Assembly (NCBI GenBank): GCA_020846005.1
Contig: JADLEQ010000047.1
Span: 1 to 43,941 of the forward strand
Source: Polyangiaceae bacterium
GTDB taxonomy: Bacteria; Myxococcota_A; Polyangia; Polyangiales; Polyangiaceae
Direction of reading: 5' to 3'
DNA length: 43,941 bases
In this document: positions 16,293 through 24,232 of the stretch, piece by piece
Layout of the letters: each line of letters starts with the position of its first letter
Numbering within the stretch: position 1 is the stretch's first letter
The notes under the pieces: model-generated
Told to the model about the DNA's origin: nothing
What the model saw: the letters and a program-made list of their open reading frames with translations, nothing else
The model's database searches: none
Made by a program: the position numbers and the translations under genes

Positions 16293-17276
16293 ATGGTGGA
16301 TCCTGGGGTTCCGGCGCCCGATTGGGACGAGCTGCGCCCGGCCGTGAGCGCGACCGCGCCCCTCGGGCGGGCGTGGGCGCACACGCGCGCGCTGCTCTTC
16401 CCGTTCGAGCTCCGGCGGTGGGCGAGCCTGGGGTTCGTGGCCTGGCTGGCCGCGCTCGGCGAGCAGTTCGGGAGGTCCAGCTTCCAGCTCCCCCGCAAAG
16501 GGTGGTCACCGGGAGACGAACAGGTCGTCGAGCGCGCGATGGCCTGGGTGCAGGCGAACCCTGAGACCGCCGTGGCGATGATCGCCGGGATGCTCGCGCT
16601 GGGCTTCAGCTTCGCGGCCGCGCTCCTCTGGGTGAGCAGCCGCGCGAAGCTGATGTTCGTGGAGGGGATCCACCTCGGCGACGTACAGATCGCCGAGGCC
16701 TGGAGCCGCTGGGCCCCCGAGGCCTCCAGTCTGTTCCGCTGGCGGTTCGCGCTCAGCGCCCTCGCGACTGCGGTCCTGCTCGTGGTGACTGGACTCGCCG
16801 GCTGGGTCGGGTACGCGGACGTGCACGCGGGGACGTTTGGCACGGGCGCGCGCACCGCGATCGTGATCTTCCTCGGCGGCGGGCTGCTCGTGCTCCCGCT
16901 CCAGGTCGCGGGCGTCGTGATCGACGATTTCGTCGTCCCGACGATGTACCTGTATCGCGAGGACGTACGTGGCGGGTGGGCGCGCGTGCGCGGCCGCCTG
17001 CGCGAACAGCTGGGCGCCGTCCTCGTGTACTACCTGGTGAAGCTCGGGCTCGGGGCCGCCTCGCTGGTCACGGTCTTCTCGCTCACGCTCTGCACGTGCT
17101 GCCTCACGGCGATCCCGTACGTCGGCACGGTGATCCTGCTCCCCATGTTCATGTTCCTCCGCTGCTACGAGCTCACGTTCTTCGAGCAGCTCGGGCCCGA
17201 GCTCCGGCTCTTCGCGCCGCAGGCGCCACCGCACGAGCGGACGGAGTGGGACTCGGGCTTCGCGCCCCCGGGCTGA
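16293..17276 (+). CDS. Polytopic membrane protein of unknown function
   Basis: 327 residues with about five to six hydrophobic segments: ASLGFVAWLAALG (about 49-60), AMIAGMLALGFSFAAALLWV (93-112), a segment near 160 (ATAVLLVVTGLAGWVGYA), IVIFLGGGLLVLPLQVAGVVI, LVTVFSLTLCTCCLTAIPYV and a last one near 280. A soluble N-terminus of about 45 residues and a soluble acidic tail flank these. It resembles the bacterial glycerophosphoryl/DUF7544-like membrane family in overall layout only. The ATG is set by the -10-like hexamer 9 nt upstream. It is followed after 37 nt by the acyltransferase-domain gene on the same strand, which has its own promoter-like hexamer. Confidence 0.8.
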   Translation: MVDPGVPAPDWDELRPAVSATAPLGRAWAHTRALLFPFELRRWASLGFVAWLAALGEQFGRSSFQLPRKGWSPGDEQVVERAMAWVQANPETAVAMIAGMLALGFSFAAALLWVSSRAKLMFVEGIHLGDVQIAEAWSRWAPEASSLFRWRFALSALATAVLLVVTGLAGWVGYADVHAGTFGTGARTAIVIFLGGGLLVLPLQVAGVVIDDFVVPTMYLYREDVRGGWARVRGRLREQLGAVLVYYLVKLGLGAASLVTVFSLTLCTCCLTAIPYVGTVILLPMFMFLRCYELTFFEQLGPELRLFAPQAPPHERTEWDSGFAPPG

Positions 17277-17300
17277 CCGAGCGTACACGCCGCGCTGCGC

Positions 17301-17306
17301 TAGGCT
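17301..17306 (+). promoter_or_regulatory. -10-like TAGGCT before the acyltransferase-domain gene
   Basis: GCGCTAGGCT ends 7 nt before ATG 17314. Confidence 0.5.
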
Positions 17307-17313
17307 CGTCGCC

Positions 17314-18153
17314 ATGCGGCGCCTCCAGGTCTCGGGCCAACGACGGATGATGCTCTCGTTCTTCGGGGAGCCCTCGTGCGACCCGTACATGAGCTTCACG
17401 GCGGACGTGAACCTCGAGCCCGCACTCGGGTTCCTCGACGCCCACGCCCGCGAGCACGGAGTCCGCGCCGGCGTGCAGCACCTGGTGACGGCGGCCGTCG
17501 CGCGGTGCCTGCACGAGCTGCCGGCGCTCAACGTCAAGATCGTCGGGCGTGAGTTCTATCAGCTCGATCGGGTCGACATCGCGGTGCCGGTCCAGCTCGG
17601 CGGGGTCGGCAGCGCGGACGATCAGACGGGCCTCACCATCCTCCGGGACGTGGACCGGCTCTCGCTCTCCGCGATCGCCGAGGCCACACGCGCGCGGGCG
17701 GGGGAGGAGCGCGCGGGCTCGGCGGGCTTCAGCGGCACGGGGCTGCTGCGGCGGGTCGCGCGCCACGCGCCGCTGGCGATCGAGGCGACCGCGGCGCTCG
17801 CGAGCCGGGCGCTCCGCCACCCCGCGGCCTACTCGCTGCTCGGTCCGTGGAGCAGCGTGAGCACCGGGATCACGAACGTCGGCGCGGTGTTCTCCCTCCC
17901 GGAGGGCGCGCGCTTCCGCTCCGTCTCGCTGACGATGCCCAACCGGATGGGGCACGTCGCCAGCGTGTTCGCGCTGGCGCCGGCGGCTGAGGCCCCGGTC
18001 GTCGAGCGCGGGCAGATCGTCGTACGCAAGGTGCTCCCCGTCACGCTCGTGGTCGATCACCGCGCCATCGACGGCTTCGGCGCGGCGAAGCTCGGGAGCC
18101 GCCTGGTGGAGCTGCTGCTCGCCCCAGAGCCGCTCGCGAGGCCGCCAGCGTGA
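17314..18153 (+). CDS. Stand-alone 2-oxoacid dehydrogenase E2-type acyltransferase domain
   Basis: 279 residues forming only the catalytic domain of the E2/chloramphenicol-acetyltransferase fold. The catalytic motif DHRAIDG is at about 248-254 with H249 and D253. Other family phrases are HLVTAAVARCLHELPALNVKI and VDIAVPVQLGG. The lipoyl and subunit-binding domains of true E2 proteins are absent, and no E1 or E3 gene is nearby. It therefore is probably not a pyruvate- or oxoglutarate-dehydrogenase component; it may transfer acyl groups to a free CoA or small substrate. Substrate unknown. Confidence 0.85.
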   Translation: MRRLQVSGQRRMMLSFFGEPSCDPYMSFTADVNLEPALGFLDAHAREHGVRAGVQHLVTAAVARCLHELPALNVKIVGREFYQLDRVDIAVPVQLGGVGSADDQTGLTILRDVDRLSLSAIAEATRARAGEERAGSAGFSGTGLLRRVARHAPLAIEATAALASRALRHPAAYSLLGPWSSVSTGITNVGAVFSLPEGARFRSVSLTMPNRMGHVASVFALAPAAEAPVVERGQIVVRKVLPVTLVVDHRAIDGFGAAKLGSRLVELLLAPEPLARPPA

Positions 18154-18166
18154 GCGGCCCGGTGGG

Positions 18167-18240
18167 CGCGCCCGGCAGGGTTCGAACCTGCGACCAGTGG
18201 ATTAGAAATCCACCGCTCTATCCGGCTGAGCTACGGGCGC
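18167..18240 (-). tRNA. tRNA-Arg (anticodon TCT)
   Basis: Complete cloverleaf of 74 nt: acceptor GCGCCCG/CGGGCGC, D stem GCTC/GAGC, anticodon stem GTGGA/TCCAC with loop TTTCTAA (anticodon TCT, reads AGA), a 5-nt variable loop, and T stem GCAGG/CCTGC with TTCGAAC. The discriminator base is G. The next three bases are CCC, so the 3' CCA is not encoded and must be added. It lies between the acyltransferase gene and the convergent GYF-domain gene. Confidence 0.97.
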
Positions 18241-18289
18241 GAGTGGCCCCGAGCTAGCACGCGCGCGGGCCCTTCGCTCGCGCTCCGCG

Positions 18290-19801
18290 CTACTCCGAGA
18301 TGGTGAAGCTCTTGCCTACGGTGACCGGATCGCCGTCGAACGGCGGCACCTTCGCGCGACGGAACACGCTCGCGATGCACCCACCCACCGACGTCCCGCC
18401 GAACGCGCCGCCGGAGACGGTCGCGTTGGTCGCGCGCCCGCTCGGGGCGAACGTCACCGTCGCTCGCCCCGTGCCCGTCGGGCCGCCGGGGCGCTTGCAG
18501 GCCGACGCCGCCGACGCCGCCGACGAGAGCGCGGCCACCGCCGCTCCCTTGTTGAACGGGGCTCCGCCGCCCGTGGGCGCCGGGGTCTCGGGCTTCTTCT
18601 CCTCCTCGGCCTTCTTCTTCTCCTCCTCCGCCTTCTTGGCGTCGGCGAAGCGTTTCTTCTCCTCCTCGGTGGGCTCGCGCTTCTCGCCGCCCGCGGACTC
18701 CGCTCCGGCCGGGGCCGCGGAGCCGGCCGCGGGCTCCTCCGCCCTCGGCTCCTCGGCCTTGGCCGGCTCGGGCTTCGGATCCTCGGTCTTGGCGGGCGCG
18801 GGCTGGGCCGCGGTCGCCTCGGTGCGGGCTGGCTCGGCCGCGGGGGCCTGCGCGACGGGCTCGCTCTTCTTGCCGCCGAGGACCACGACCGCGACGATCG
18901 CGACCACGGCGAGCACCCCTCCCCCGGCAGCTATCGCCACCCAGGGGACCTTCGCTCGGGCGGGCGCCGCCGGCGCCAGGCCGCCGCTCGCCGCCGCCAG
19001 CGACGGCGGAGGGGGCGGCGGCGGCTCGGGCGGCGCCGGTGCCGAGAGGAGCGCCTGGTTCGACGCGAGCGTGAAGAGCGGGTTTGCGCCACCGCCGCCC
19101 AGGTTCATCAGATCGTCCAGCCCCGCCGACGGCGAGGACTTCTCCGGGCGCTTCACCGCTCCCGTCTCGGACTTCGACGGGATCCCCGCCTTCAGCGCAT
19201 CGAGCGAGAACAGCACCGAGTTCTCGTTGCGCGCGCCGGCAGGCTTGTCGTCGTAGGCGCTCGCGCCGGGCCGGCTCGTGGCCGCCGGCGCGGGCGCCGC
19301 CGGGGCGGGTGCGCCGAAGAGGTCCTGACCGCTCGCACGGCTCGGGCTGACCCGGGCGGCCGGCCCACGCCCTACCGGCGCGCGGGGCGGCGCCGCGGGA
19401 GCGGCCGCGGGCGGCGCGAGCTCTGGGACCCTATCGATCGGCAGCCAGTCGGCCATCCCCTCCCGCCACACGAAGGCATCGGCCCCGATCTCGCCGCTGG
19501 CGTACGCGTCGGCGAGCGCCGCCGTCGTCATGCTCCGCTGATCGGTCTCGGTGACGTTGACGCTCCACACGTCGCCGGCCTCGTCCGGAGCAGCCTGCGC
19601 GCCGAAGCTCGGCACGCTCGCGATCCGGGTGGCCTCGTCCTCGTCCCCTGCGTCGAGGCCCCCGCTCGGATCCTCGAGCTGGGTTCCATCGACCGTGATC
19701 GGCTGGCCGCACGTCTTGCACCGCACCTTCACGCGGCGCCCGAGGACCTTCTCGTCGGCGATGGTGTACTTGGCGCTGCACGCCGGGCAGTTGACCTTCA
19801 T
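18290..19801 (-). CDS. Zinc-ribbon, GYF-like and TonB-like C-terminal protein (GltJ/AgmX type)
   Basis: 503 residues with an N-terminal MJ0042-type zinc ribbon (MKVNCPACSAKYTIAD ... VRCKTCGQPI). An acidic linker is followed by a GYF_2-like domain (about 75-125: WSVNVTETDQRSM, GEIGADAFVWREGMADWLPI), then a long Ala/Pro linker, one membrane helix (about 315-340, VAIAAGGGVLAVVAIVAVVVLGG), and a Lys/Glu/Ala-rich periplasmic stretch. The C-terminal AgmX/PglI-like module starts near CKRPGGPTGTGRATVTFAPSG. This order is that of Myxococcus GltJ, a gliding-complex protein whose zinc ribbon and GYF domain bind in the cytoplasm. No other gliding genes are adjacent, so a general envelope-bridging role is equally possible. 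Confidence 0.88.
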   Translation of the reverse strand: MKVNCPACSAKYTIADEKVLGRRVKVRCKTCGQPITVDGTQLEDPSGGLDAGDEDEATRIASVPSFGAQAAPDEAGDVWSVNVTETDQRSMTTAALADAYASGEIGADAFVWREGMADWLPIDRVPELAPPAAAPAAPPRAPVGRGPAARVSPSRASGQDLFGAPAPAAPAPAATSRPGASAYDDKPAGARNENSVLFSLDALKAGIPSKSETGAVKRPEKSSPSAGLDDLMNLGGGGANPLFTLASNQALLSAPAPPEPPPPPPPSLAAASGGLAPAAPARAKVPWVAIAAGGGVLAVVAIVAVVVLGGKKSEPVAQAPAAEPARTEATAAQPAPAKTEDPKPEPAKAEEPRAEEPAAGSAAPAGAESAGGEKREPTEEEKKRFADAKKAEEEKKKAEEEKKPETPAPTGGGAPFNKGAAVAALSSAASAASACKRPGGPTGTGRATVTFAPSGRATNATVSGGAFGGTSVGGCIASVFRRAKVPPFDGDPVTVGKSFTISE

Positions 19802-19810
19802 CGAGGCCGG

Positions 19811-19816
19811 AATGTA
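19811..19816 (-). promoter_or_regulatory. -10-like TACATT before the GYF-domain gene
   Basis: CTGCTACATT on the minus strand ends 9 nt before ATG 19801. Confidence 0.5.
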
Positions 19817-19877
19817 GCAGTCCTCGGCGCTTTCTCCGAGCCGGCGCGCGCCCCGAGCCGGCGCACCCGGCCAGCGC

Positions 19878-20462
19878 TCAGTTGATGGGCTCCAGCGCGG
19901 CGCCGTCGAGCGGGCAGAACCGCCCCTCGGACGCGCGCTGACCACACCGAGGACAGATCCCGGGGCCCGACGCCTCGCCTACCGGGGCACCGACCAGCGG
20001 CACCAGCTCCTCGTCGTGCTCGTCGCACATCGCCACGCCTGGATCGAAGCCCCTCCCGCACGCGGGACAGACCCCACCCGCGGGGGCTTCCGGATCAAAG
20101 GCGTCGTGGGGCACGAGCCGGTTGCCGTCGTGCACGCAGTGATGCGCTCCGCGCTCGCCCTCCCGCCGACACGTGGGGCACCAGCGCGCGACCGGCACGG
20201 GATCGGGTGGCGCGCTCGCGGGCTCGGCCGGCGGCGGCGGCCGGCTCCGTCCCGAGAGCGCGAGGTAGAGCCCCACGGCGCCCGTCACCAGGGCGAGCGC
20301 ACCGGCGACAGCGAGGAAGACATTCCGTCGCGCCGCCGAGGTGTCGGCGCCCGCGGCGGGGGCGCTCACCAGCGAGGCGCACGCGAAGGCGAGCGCGGCG
20401 CAGACGAACGGGACGCGCGCGCGCGGGCCCGAGGCCGATCTCGCTGGCTTGCCTGGTCTCAT
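19878..20462 (-). CDS. Membrane protein with three zinc-ribbon-like Cys pairs
   Basis: 194 residues. An N-terminal signal-like segment (VPFVCAALAFACASLVSAPAAGA) is followed by a membrane helix (VFLAVAGALALVTGAVGLYLAL). The C-terminal 115 residues carry CPTC...HHC, CPAC...C and CPRCGQ...FCPLDGA clusters like small zinc ribbons. These Cys groups resemble double zinc-ribbon modules of Myxococcota proteins. It sits immediately before the OmpA-like gene, which starts 29 nt away on the other strand. Cellular side of the ribbons and function unknown. Confidence 0.78.
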   Translation of the reverse strand: MRPGKPARSASGPRARVPFVCAALAFACASLVSAPAAGADTSAARRNVFLAVAGALALVTGAVGLYLALSGRSRPPPPAEPASAPPDPVPVARWCPTCRREGERGAHHCVHDGNRLVPHDAFDPEAPAGGVCPACGRGFDPGVAMCDEHDEELVPLVGAPVGEASGPGICPRCGQRASEGRFCPLDGAALEPIN

Positions 20463-20471
20463 GGACTCCGG

Positions 20472-20477
20472 TAGCGT
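20472..20477 (+). promoter_or_regulatory. -10-like TAGCGT between divergent starts
   Basis: TAGCGT ends 14 nt before ATG 20492. Read on the other strand the same site is GCTACC in front of the zinc-ribbon gene, so a shared or overlapping promoter core is possible in this 29-nt gap. Confidence 0.35.
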
Positions 20478-20491
20478 GCCGGACCATCAGG

Positions 20492-22504
20492 ATGACCGCG
20501 ACCGAGACCTTGGGGAAGGGCGCGCGCGTGTGCGCGCGCTGGGGGGCAGTGGCGACGGCGGTCCTGGCGCTGATCCCGGCGTCGGCCGGGGCCCAGGAGG
20601 TCGAGGAGTCCAGGGTGGCCGCCTCGAACGGCGACGGCATGGACACGCACCTGTTCCGCCCGGCGGTCGACTCCAAGGGCTTCTTCAGCGTCAACGGAAG
20701 CGACGTCCTCGGGGACGGCGACGTGAGCTTCGGGATGGTCATGGACTACGGGGGCGGGATCCTGAGGACCAACCAGGAGCGCGACCCCGGCGTCGACCCC
20801 GAGGTCGAGCCGGGGCGAGGCGTCGACGCGCTGGTGCAGCACTCCTTCCAGGGTACGTTCCAGTTCAATTACGGCATCGCGCACGTGGTCATCGTCGGGG
20901 TGACGGTGCCCATCCTCTTGATGGCCGCGGACGAGGCGTTTCAGCTCGGGCCGAACGGCGGGCTCTACGACACCGACAAACTCGACGTGCAGACGTTTGG
21001 CGGCGCGGCGCTCCACGGAAAGTGGCGGCTCACCCGCGTCGACGACGGCTTCGGCGTCGCGCTGATCGGGCAGGTCGGGTTCTCGAACGAGTCGGCTGCT
21101 CGCGGCTTGGGCGCGGAGCCCGGCGTCTGGTACTGGCCGCGACTCGTCACGGAGCTGCGAGCCGGGCGGACGAAGTGGCTCAAGCTCGGCGCGGACGTCG
21201 GCTACCGAGGGCACACGGGGAAGAACCCTCGCTTCGATCAGGACGCGCTCGGCCGCGACCAGCTCGCCGAGGGACCGCTCGAGTACGGGAACCTCGGCAC
21301 GTTCGGCGCCGGACTCTCGCTGCGTGCGCTCGAGTCGCTCGATCTCGTCGTGGAGACGTACGGGACGTACCTCCTCGCGGACGCCGCAGCGGACCAGCGC
21401 TTCTCGCAGGAGGTCGTCGGTGGCCTCAAGCTGTTCGTCGAGCGCAACAGCTACCTCATGCTCGGGGGTGGCAGCCGGCACGGAGCCACGTCGAAGGGCT
21501 TCCAGGCGGCGGACCTCCGCATGCTCCTCGGGTTCGTGTTCGAGCCGTCGATCGGGGACCGCGACGGCGACGGCTACAAGGACGACGTCGACGGCTGCCC
21601 GGACGAGGCCGAGGACTTCGACGAGTTCCGCGACGCCGACGGCTGCCCCGATCCCGACAACGACAACGACGGCATCCTCGACGAGGACGACGCTTGCCGG
21701 AACGTCCCCGAGGACCGCGACGGCGATCAGGACGACGACGGCTGCCCCGAGGGCTCGGACGGCGACCGGGACGGTGACGGCATCCTCGACTCTCGCGATC
21801 GCTGCCCGGACGTCCCGGAGGACCGCGACGGCTTCGAGGACAAGGACGGCTGCCCGGAGCCGGATAACGACCGGGACGGCATCCTCGACAAGGACGACGA
21901 CTGCCCGGACGACCCCGAGGACAAGGACGGCTTCGAGGACAAGGACGGCTGCCCCGATCCGGACAACGACCAGGACGGCCTCCCGGACTCGCGGGACAAG
22001 TGCCCCAACGAGCCCGAGACGTTCAACGGGCTGGACGACGAGGACGGCTGCCCGGACAAGGGGAAGGTCGTGATCGAGGGCAGCGACATCGTGATCCTCG
22101 AGAAGGTGCAGTTCGCCACGGGGAGCGCGGAGATCCTGCGCGCGAGCGATCCGATCCTCGACGCCGTCGCGGCGGCGCTCAAGGGACACCCGGAGTTCCT
22201 CCTGCTCGAGGTCGCGGGGCACGCCGACGAGCGCGGCAACGACGCCACCAACCTGAGGCTCACGCGCGAACGCGCCGCCGCCGTGATGGACGCGCTGGTC
22301 GCCCGCGGCGTGGAGCGGGCGCGCCTGGTCTCGCAGGGATATGGGGAGTACTGCCCAATCGATCCGGGCCGGGGCGAGAAGGCGTGGGAGAAGAACCGCC
22401 GCGTCGAGTTCAAGATCATCAAGACGGAGGACGGCTCGACCGGCGCCGAGCGCGGCTGCGAGGAGGCGCGCCGCAAGGGCGTCCACCCGCCACGGATCGA
22501 CTGA
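20492..22504 (+). CDS. OmpA-family outer-membrane protein with thrombospondin type 3 repeats
   Basis: 670 residues. The signal peptide ends in IPASAGA|QEV. Residues about 40-350 look like a beta-barrel (strands alternating with Gly/Asp turns, for example FGVALIGQVGFSNESAARG). Residues about 356-523 are Asp-rich Ca2+-binding TSP3 repeats (DRDGDGYKDD, PDNDNDGILDED). The OmpA-like peptidoglycan-binding domain (about 535-645: VQFATGSAEIL, VAGHADERGNDATNLRLTRE) comes next, and a short basic tail last. Typical Myxococcota surface protein anchoring the outer membrane to the wall. ATG chosen because of the signal peptide. Confidence 0.93.
   Translation: MTATETLGKGARVCARWGAVATAVLALIPASAGAQEVEESRVAASNGDGMDTHLFRPAVDSKGFFSVNGSDVLGDGDVSFGMVMDYGGGILRTNQERDPGVDPEVEPGRGVDALVQHSFQGTFQFNYGIAHVVIVGVTVPILLMAADEAFQLGPNGGLYDTDKLDVQTFGGAALHGKWRLTRVDDGFGVALIGQVGFSNESAARGLGAEPGVWYWPRLVTELRAGRTKWLKLGADVGYRGHTGKNPRFDQDALGRDQLAEGPLEYGNLGTFGAGLSLRALESLDLVVETYGTYLLADAAADQRFSQEVVGGLKLFVERNSYLMLGGGSRHGATSKGFQAADLRMLLGFVFEPSIGDRDGDGYKDDVDGCPDEAEDFDEFRDADGCPDPDNDNDGILDEDDACRNVPEDRDGDQDDDGCPEGSDGDRDGDGILDSRDRCPDVPEDRDGFEDKDGCPEPDNDRDGILDKDDDCPDDPEDKDGFEDKDGCPDPDNDQDGLPDSRDKCPNEPETFNGLDDEDGCPDKGKVVIEGSDIVILEKVQFATGSAEILRASDPILDAVAAALKGHPEFLLLEVAGHADERGNDATNLRLTRERAAAVMDALVARGVERARLVSQGYGEYCPIDPGRGEKAWEKNRRVEFKIIKTEDGSTGAERGCEEARRKGVHPPRID
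21557..22060 (+). repeat. Thrombospondin type 3-encoding repeats
   Basis: About seven degenerate Asp-rich units encoding DxDxDGxxD-CPD. Two 29-nt stretches are identical (21827-21855 and 21926-21954), 99 bp apart, and could recombine in frame. Confidence 0.8.
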
Positions 22505-22509
22505 GGCCC

Positions 22510-22535
22510 GCGCCTCGCCCCTGCGGGCGAGGCGC
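22510..22535. terminator. Bidirectional hairpin between convergent genes
   Basis: An 11-bp perfect stem (GCGCCTCGCCC/GGGCGAGGCGC) with a CTGC loop, 6 nt after the OmpA-like stop and 9 nt from the stop of the convergent gene. No U-tract. Confidence 0.6.
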
Positions 22536-22543
22536 CAGGGAGC

Positions 22544-24169
22544 TCATCGCGCGACGGCGGGCACCCAGCGCGCCGGGCCGGACGCGAGTCGCCCGGCGTC
22601 GGCGTCCGCCCCCTCCGCGACGAGCGCGCGCCCATCGCGGCTGACCGCGAGCGGCCGCCTGTCGATCGTCCCGAGGACCTCACCGCGCGCGAGATCCACG
22701 ACCCACGGAGAGACGACACCGACCCCCACGCCGACCACGACATCGGGTGACGGCGCCGCGGCGCCCACCGCGAGCGCGTCCTCGGCGCCGACGCGCACGA
22801 CCGTGAGCGACGTCGCCCCAGCGACGAGCGCGCGCTCGCCGTGGGTCGCGATCACGACGGCGCGCGGCGGCAGCGCGTGGAGCGTCTCGTCGGAGAGATC
22901 CAGCAGCGCGGTGTCGCGCCCCGCGTGGAGCGCGAGGAGCCGCGACGGCGGCCCGGGGAAGGCGTCCGTCTCGCCCACCGCGAGGGTGAGCGCCGCCGGG
23001 GCCTCGCCGTCGGCGCGCGGCAGCGCGAGCTCGCGGAGCGACCCGGCGCCGCCGAGGTGGAGCGTCGGGCGACCGCTTGCGCCCGCGCACGCCACGACCA
23101 CCCGCCCCCGCTCCGCGTCGACGTGGACGACGCGGCCACCGCACGCCGCCGGGGCAAGCTCCGCCCGGGCGCCCGCGCGATCGAGGACGAGCGCACCGTC
23201 CGCGTCGCGTACGAGCAGCGCCTCCCCGACGGGCGCGAGCAGCCCGGGAACGTCGCGCAACGCCGCCTCGTCGAGCCGCGCCGCGCGGCGCACGACCCGA
23301 TCCTTCGGGGCCGCGCGATCGCGGTGCGCGGGGACGGGCAACGCGCACCGCGGCGCGGGGGCAGGCTTCGTCGGCCACGGCCAGTCGAGGCGACCGTTCC
23401 CGTCCCCGTCCGACGCGACGGCGTCCACCACGACCCAGCGCGCGAGCGGATCGAGGCGCACGCCGAGGATCTCGCCGGCGCCCGCGTCGAGGACGCGCTC
23501 GTCGCCGGATCCGATCACGCTGACGACGACCTCCGTCTTGGAGCCACGCCGGCGCAGCCACGCCAGCCGCTCACCTGCGGCGTCGAAATCGAACGCGCGG
23601 TGACGGCGTGGGCCGCCGTCGACCTGGCGCAGGTCGGCGCCCTCGAGCTCGCGCTCGGCTCGCGTCGTCGCGTCGACGAGCGTGGCCCTCCCGCCGCGCG
23701 ACACCACGAGGTGCCGGCCGGCAGGATCGCGCGCGAGCAGCGCGTCGATCGGCGCGCCCTCCCCAGCTCCCTGCACGAGGTAGAGCCGCAACCGATCACC
23801 GGCCGTCGCGCCGCGCTCGACGATCCTCACGTCGATCCGCCCGTCGCGGTCGTCGTCCGCGCGCGCCTGACACAGCGCCACCCAGCGCCCGTCCGGATCG
23901 GCGTCCTCGATCACCAGCGCATGCGCGGTGCCGATCGGATCGCTCGGGGACAGGACCCGCGGCACCGGCGCCGGGGCCCCGCGATCGGCCTCGGGCGCCG
24001 GCCGCGGAGCCCACCCGGGCCCCGCCGAGGGTGCCGCCCGGCTCGCCGGCTTCGGCGACGCCGCGGCGGGCGGCGCCGCGCCTCGGGCCGGGCCGGCGGG
24101 GCGGGGCGCGGCGCCAGGAGCGGCCGCGCAGGCGCCGACGGCGAGCGCGAGAGCGGTCGTGGCGCGCAC
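22544..24169 (-). CDS. Lipoprotein, probable beta-propeller of unknown function
   Basis: 541 residues, GTG start. Signal peptide MRATTALALAVGAC with lipobox-like VGAC, then an Ala/Pro linker (about 15-85), then about 440 residues of repeating short beta-strand blocks ending in Gly/Asp turns (for example LVVSRGGRATLVDA, LAWLRRRGSKTEVVVSV, LALHAGRDTALLDLSDETLHA). These look like WD40/TolB-type blades. The phrases GNGRLDWPWP and DRDGRIDVRI resemble calcium-binding loops. The TACCCT hexamer is 7 nt before the start. Likely envelope-located sensor or binding protein, but no ligand can be named. Confidence 0.82.
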   Translation of the reverse strand: MRATTALALAVGACAAAPGAAPRPAGPARGAAPPAAASPKPASRAAPSAGPGWAPRPAPEADRGAPAPVPRVLSPSDPIGTAHALVIEDADPDGRWVALCQARADDDRDGRIDVRIVERGATAGDRLRLYLVQGAGEGAPIDALLARDPAGRHLVVSRGGRATLVDATTRAERELEGADLRQVDGGPRRHRAFDFDAAGERLAWLRRRGSKTEVVVSVIGSGDERVLDAGAGEILGVRLDPLARWVVVDAVASDGDGNGRLDWPWPTKPAPAPRCALPVPAHRDRAAPKDRVVRRAARLDEAALRDVPGLLAPVGEALLVRDADGALVLDRAGARAELAPAACGGRVVHVDAERGRVVVACAGASGRPTLHLGGAGSLRELALPRADGEAPAALTLAVGETDAFPGPPSRLLALHAGRDTALLDLSDETLHALPPRAVVIATHGERALVAGATSLTVVRVGAEDALAVGAAAPSPDVVVGVGVGVVSPWVVDLARGEVLGTIDRRPLAVSRDGRALVAEGADADAGRLASGPARWVPAVAR

Positions 24170-24176
24170 GCTCGAG

Positions 24177-24182
24177 AGGGTA
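24177..24182 (-). promoter_or_regulatory. -10-like TACCCT before the beta-propeller lipoprotein
   Basis: GGTACCCT on the minus strand ends 7 nt before GTG 24169. Confidence 0.5.
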
Positions 24183-24220
24183 CCAGCTCACGCCACGCCG
24201 GCGAACGACCGCGCCCGCGC

Positions 24221-24226
24221 TATCCT
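24221..24226 (+). promoter_or_regulatory. -10-like TATCCT before the 173-aa lipoprotein
   Basis: GCGCTATCCT ends 6 nt before ATG 24233. This is the closest match to a classic -10 in the window and a good leaderless candidate. Confidence 0.55.
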
Positions 24227-24232
24227 GACCTC

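Noticed and set aside
17314..18153. Component of a pyruvate dehydrogenase complex
   Set aside because: No lipoyl or subunit-binding domain and no E1 or E3 gene nearby.
21557..22060. Evenly spaced repeats as a CRISPR array
   Set aside because: The repeats code for TSP3 units in frame, vary in length, have no spacers and no cas genes nearby.
20459..22486. Minus-strand open frame of 675 codons opposite the OmpA-like gene
   Set aside because: Mirror of Asp-rich coding repeats giving Val/Leu-rich low-complexity sequence; the plus strand has signal peptide, TSP3 and OmpA domains.
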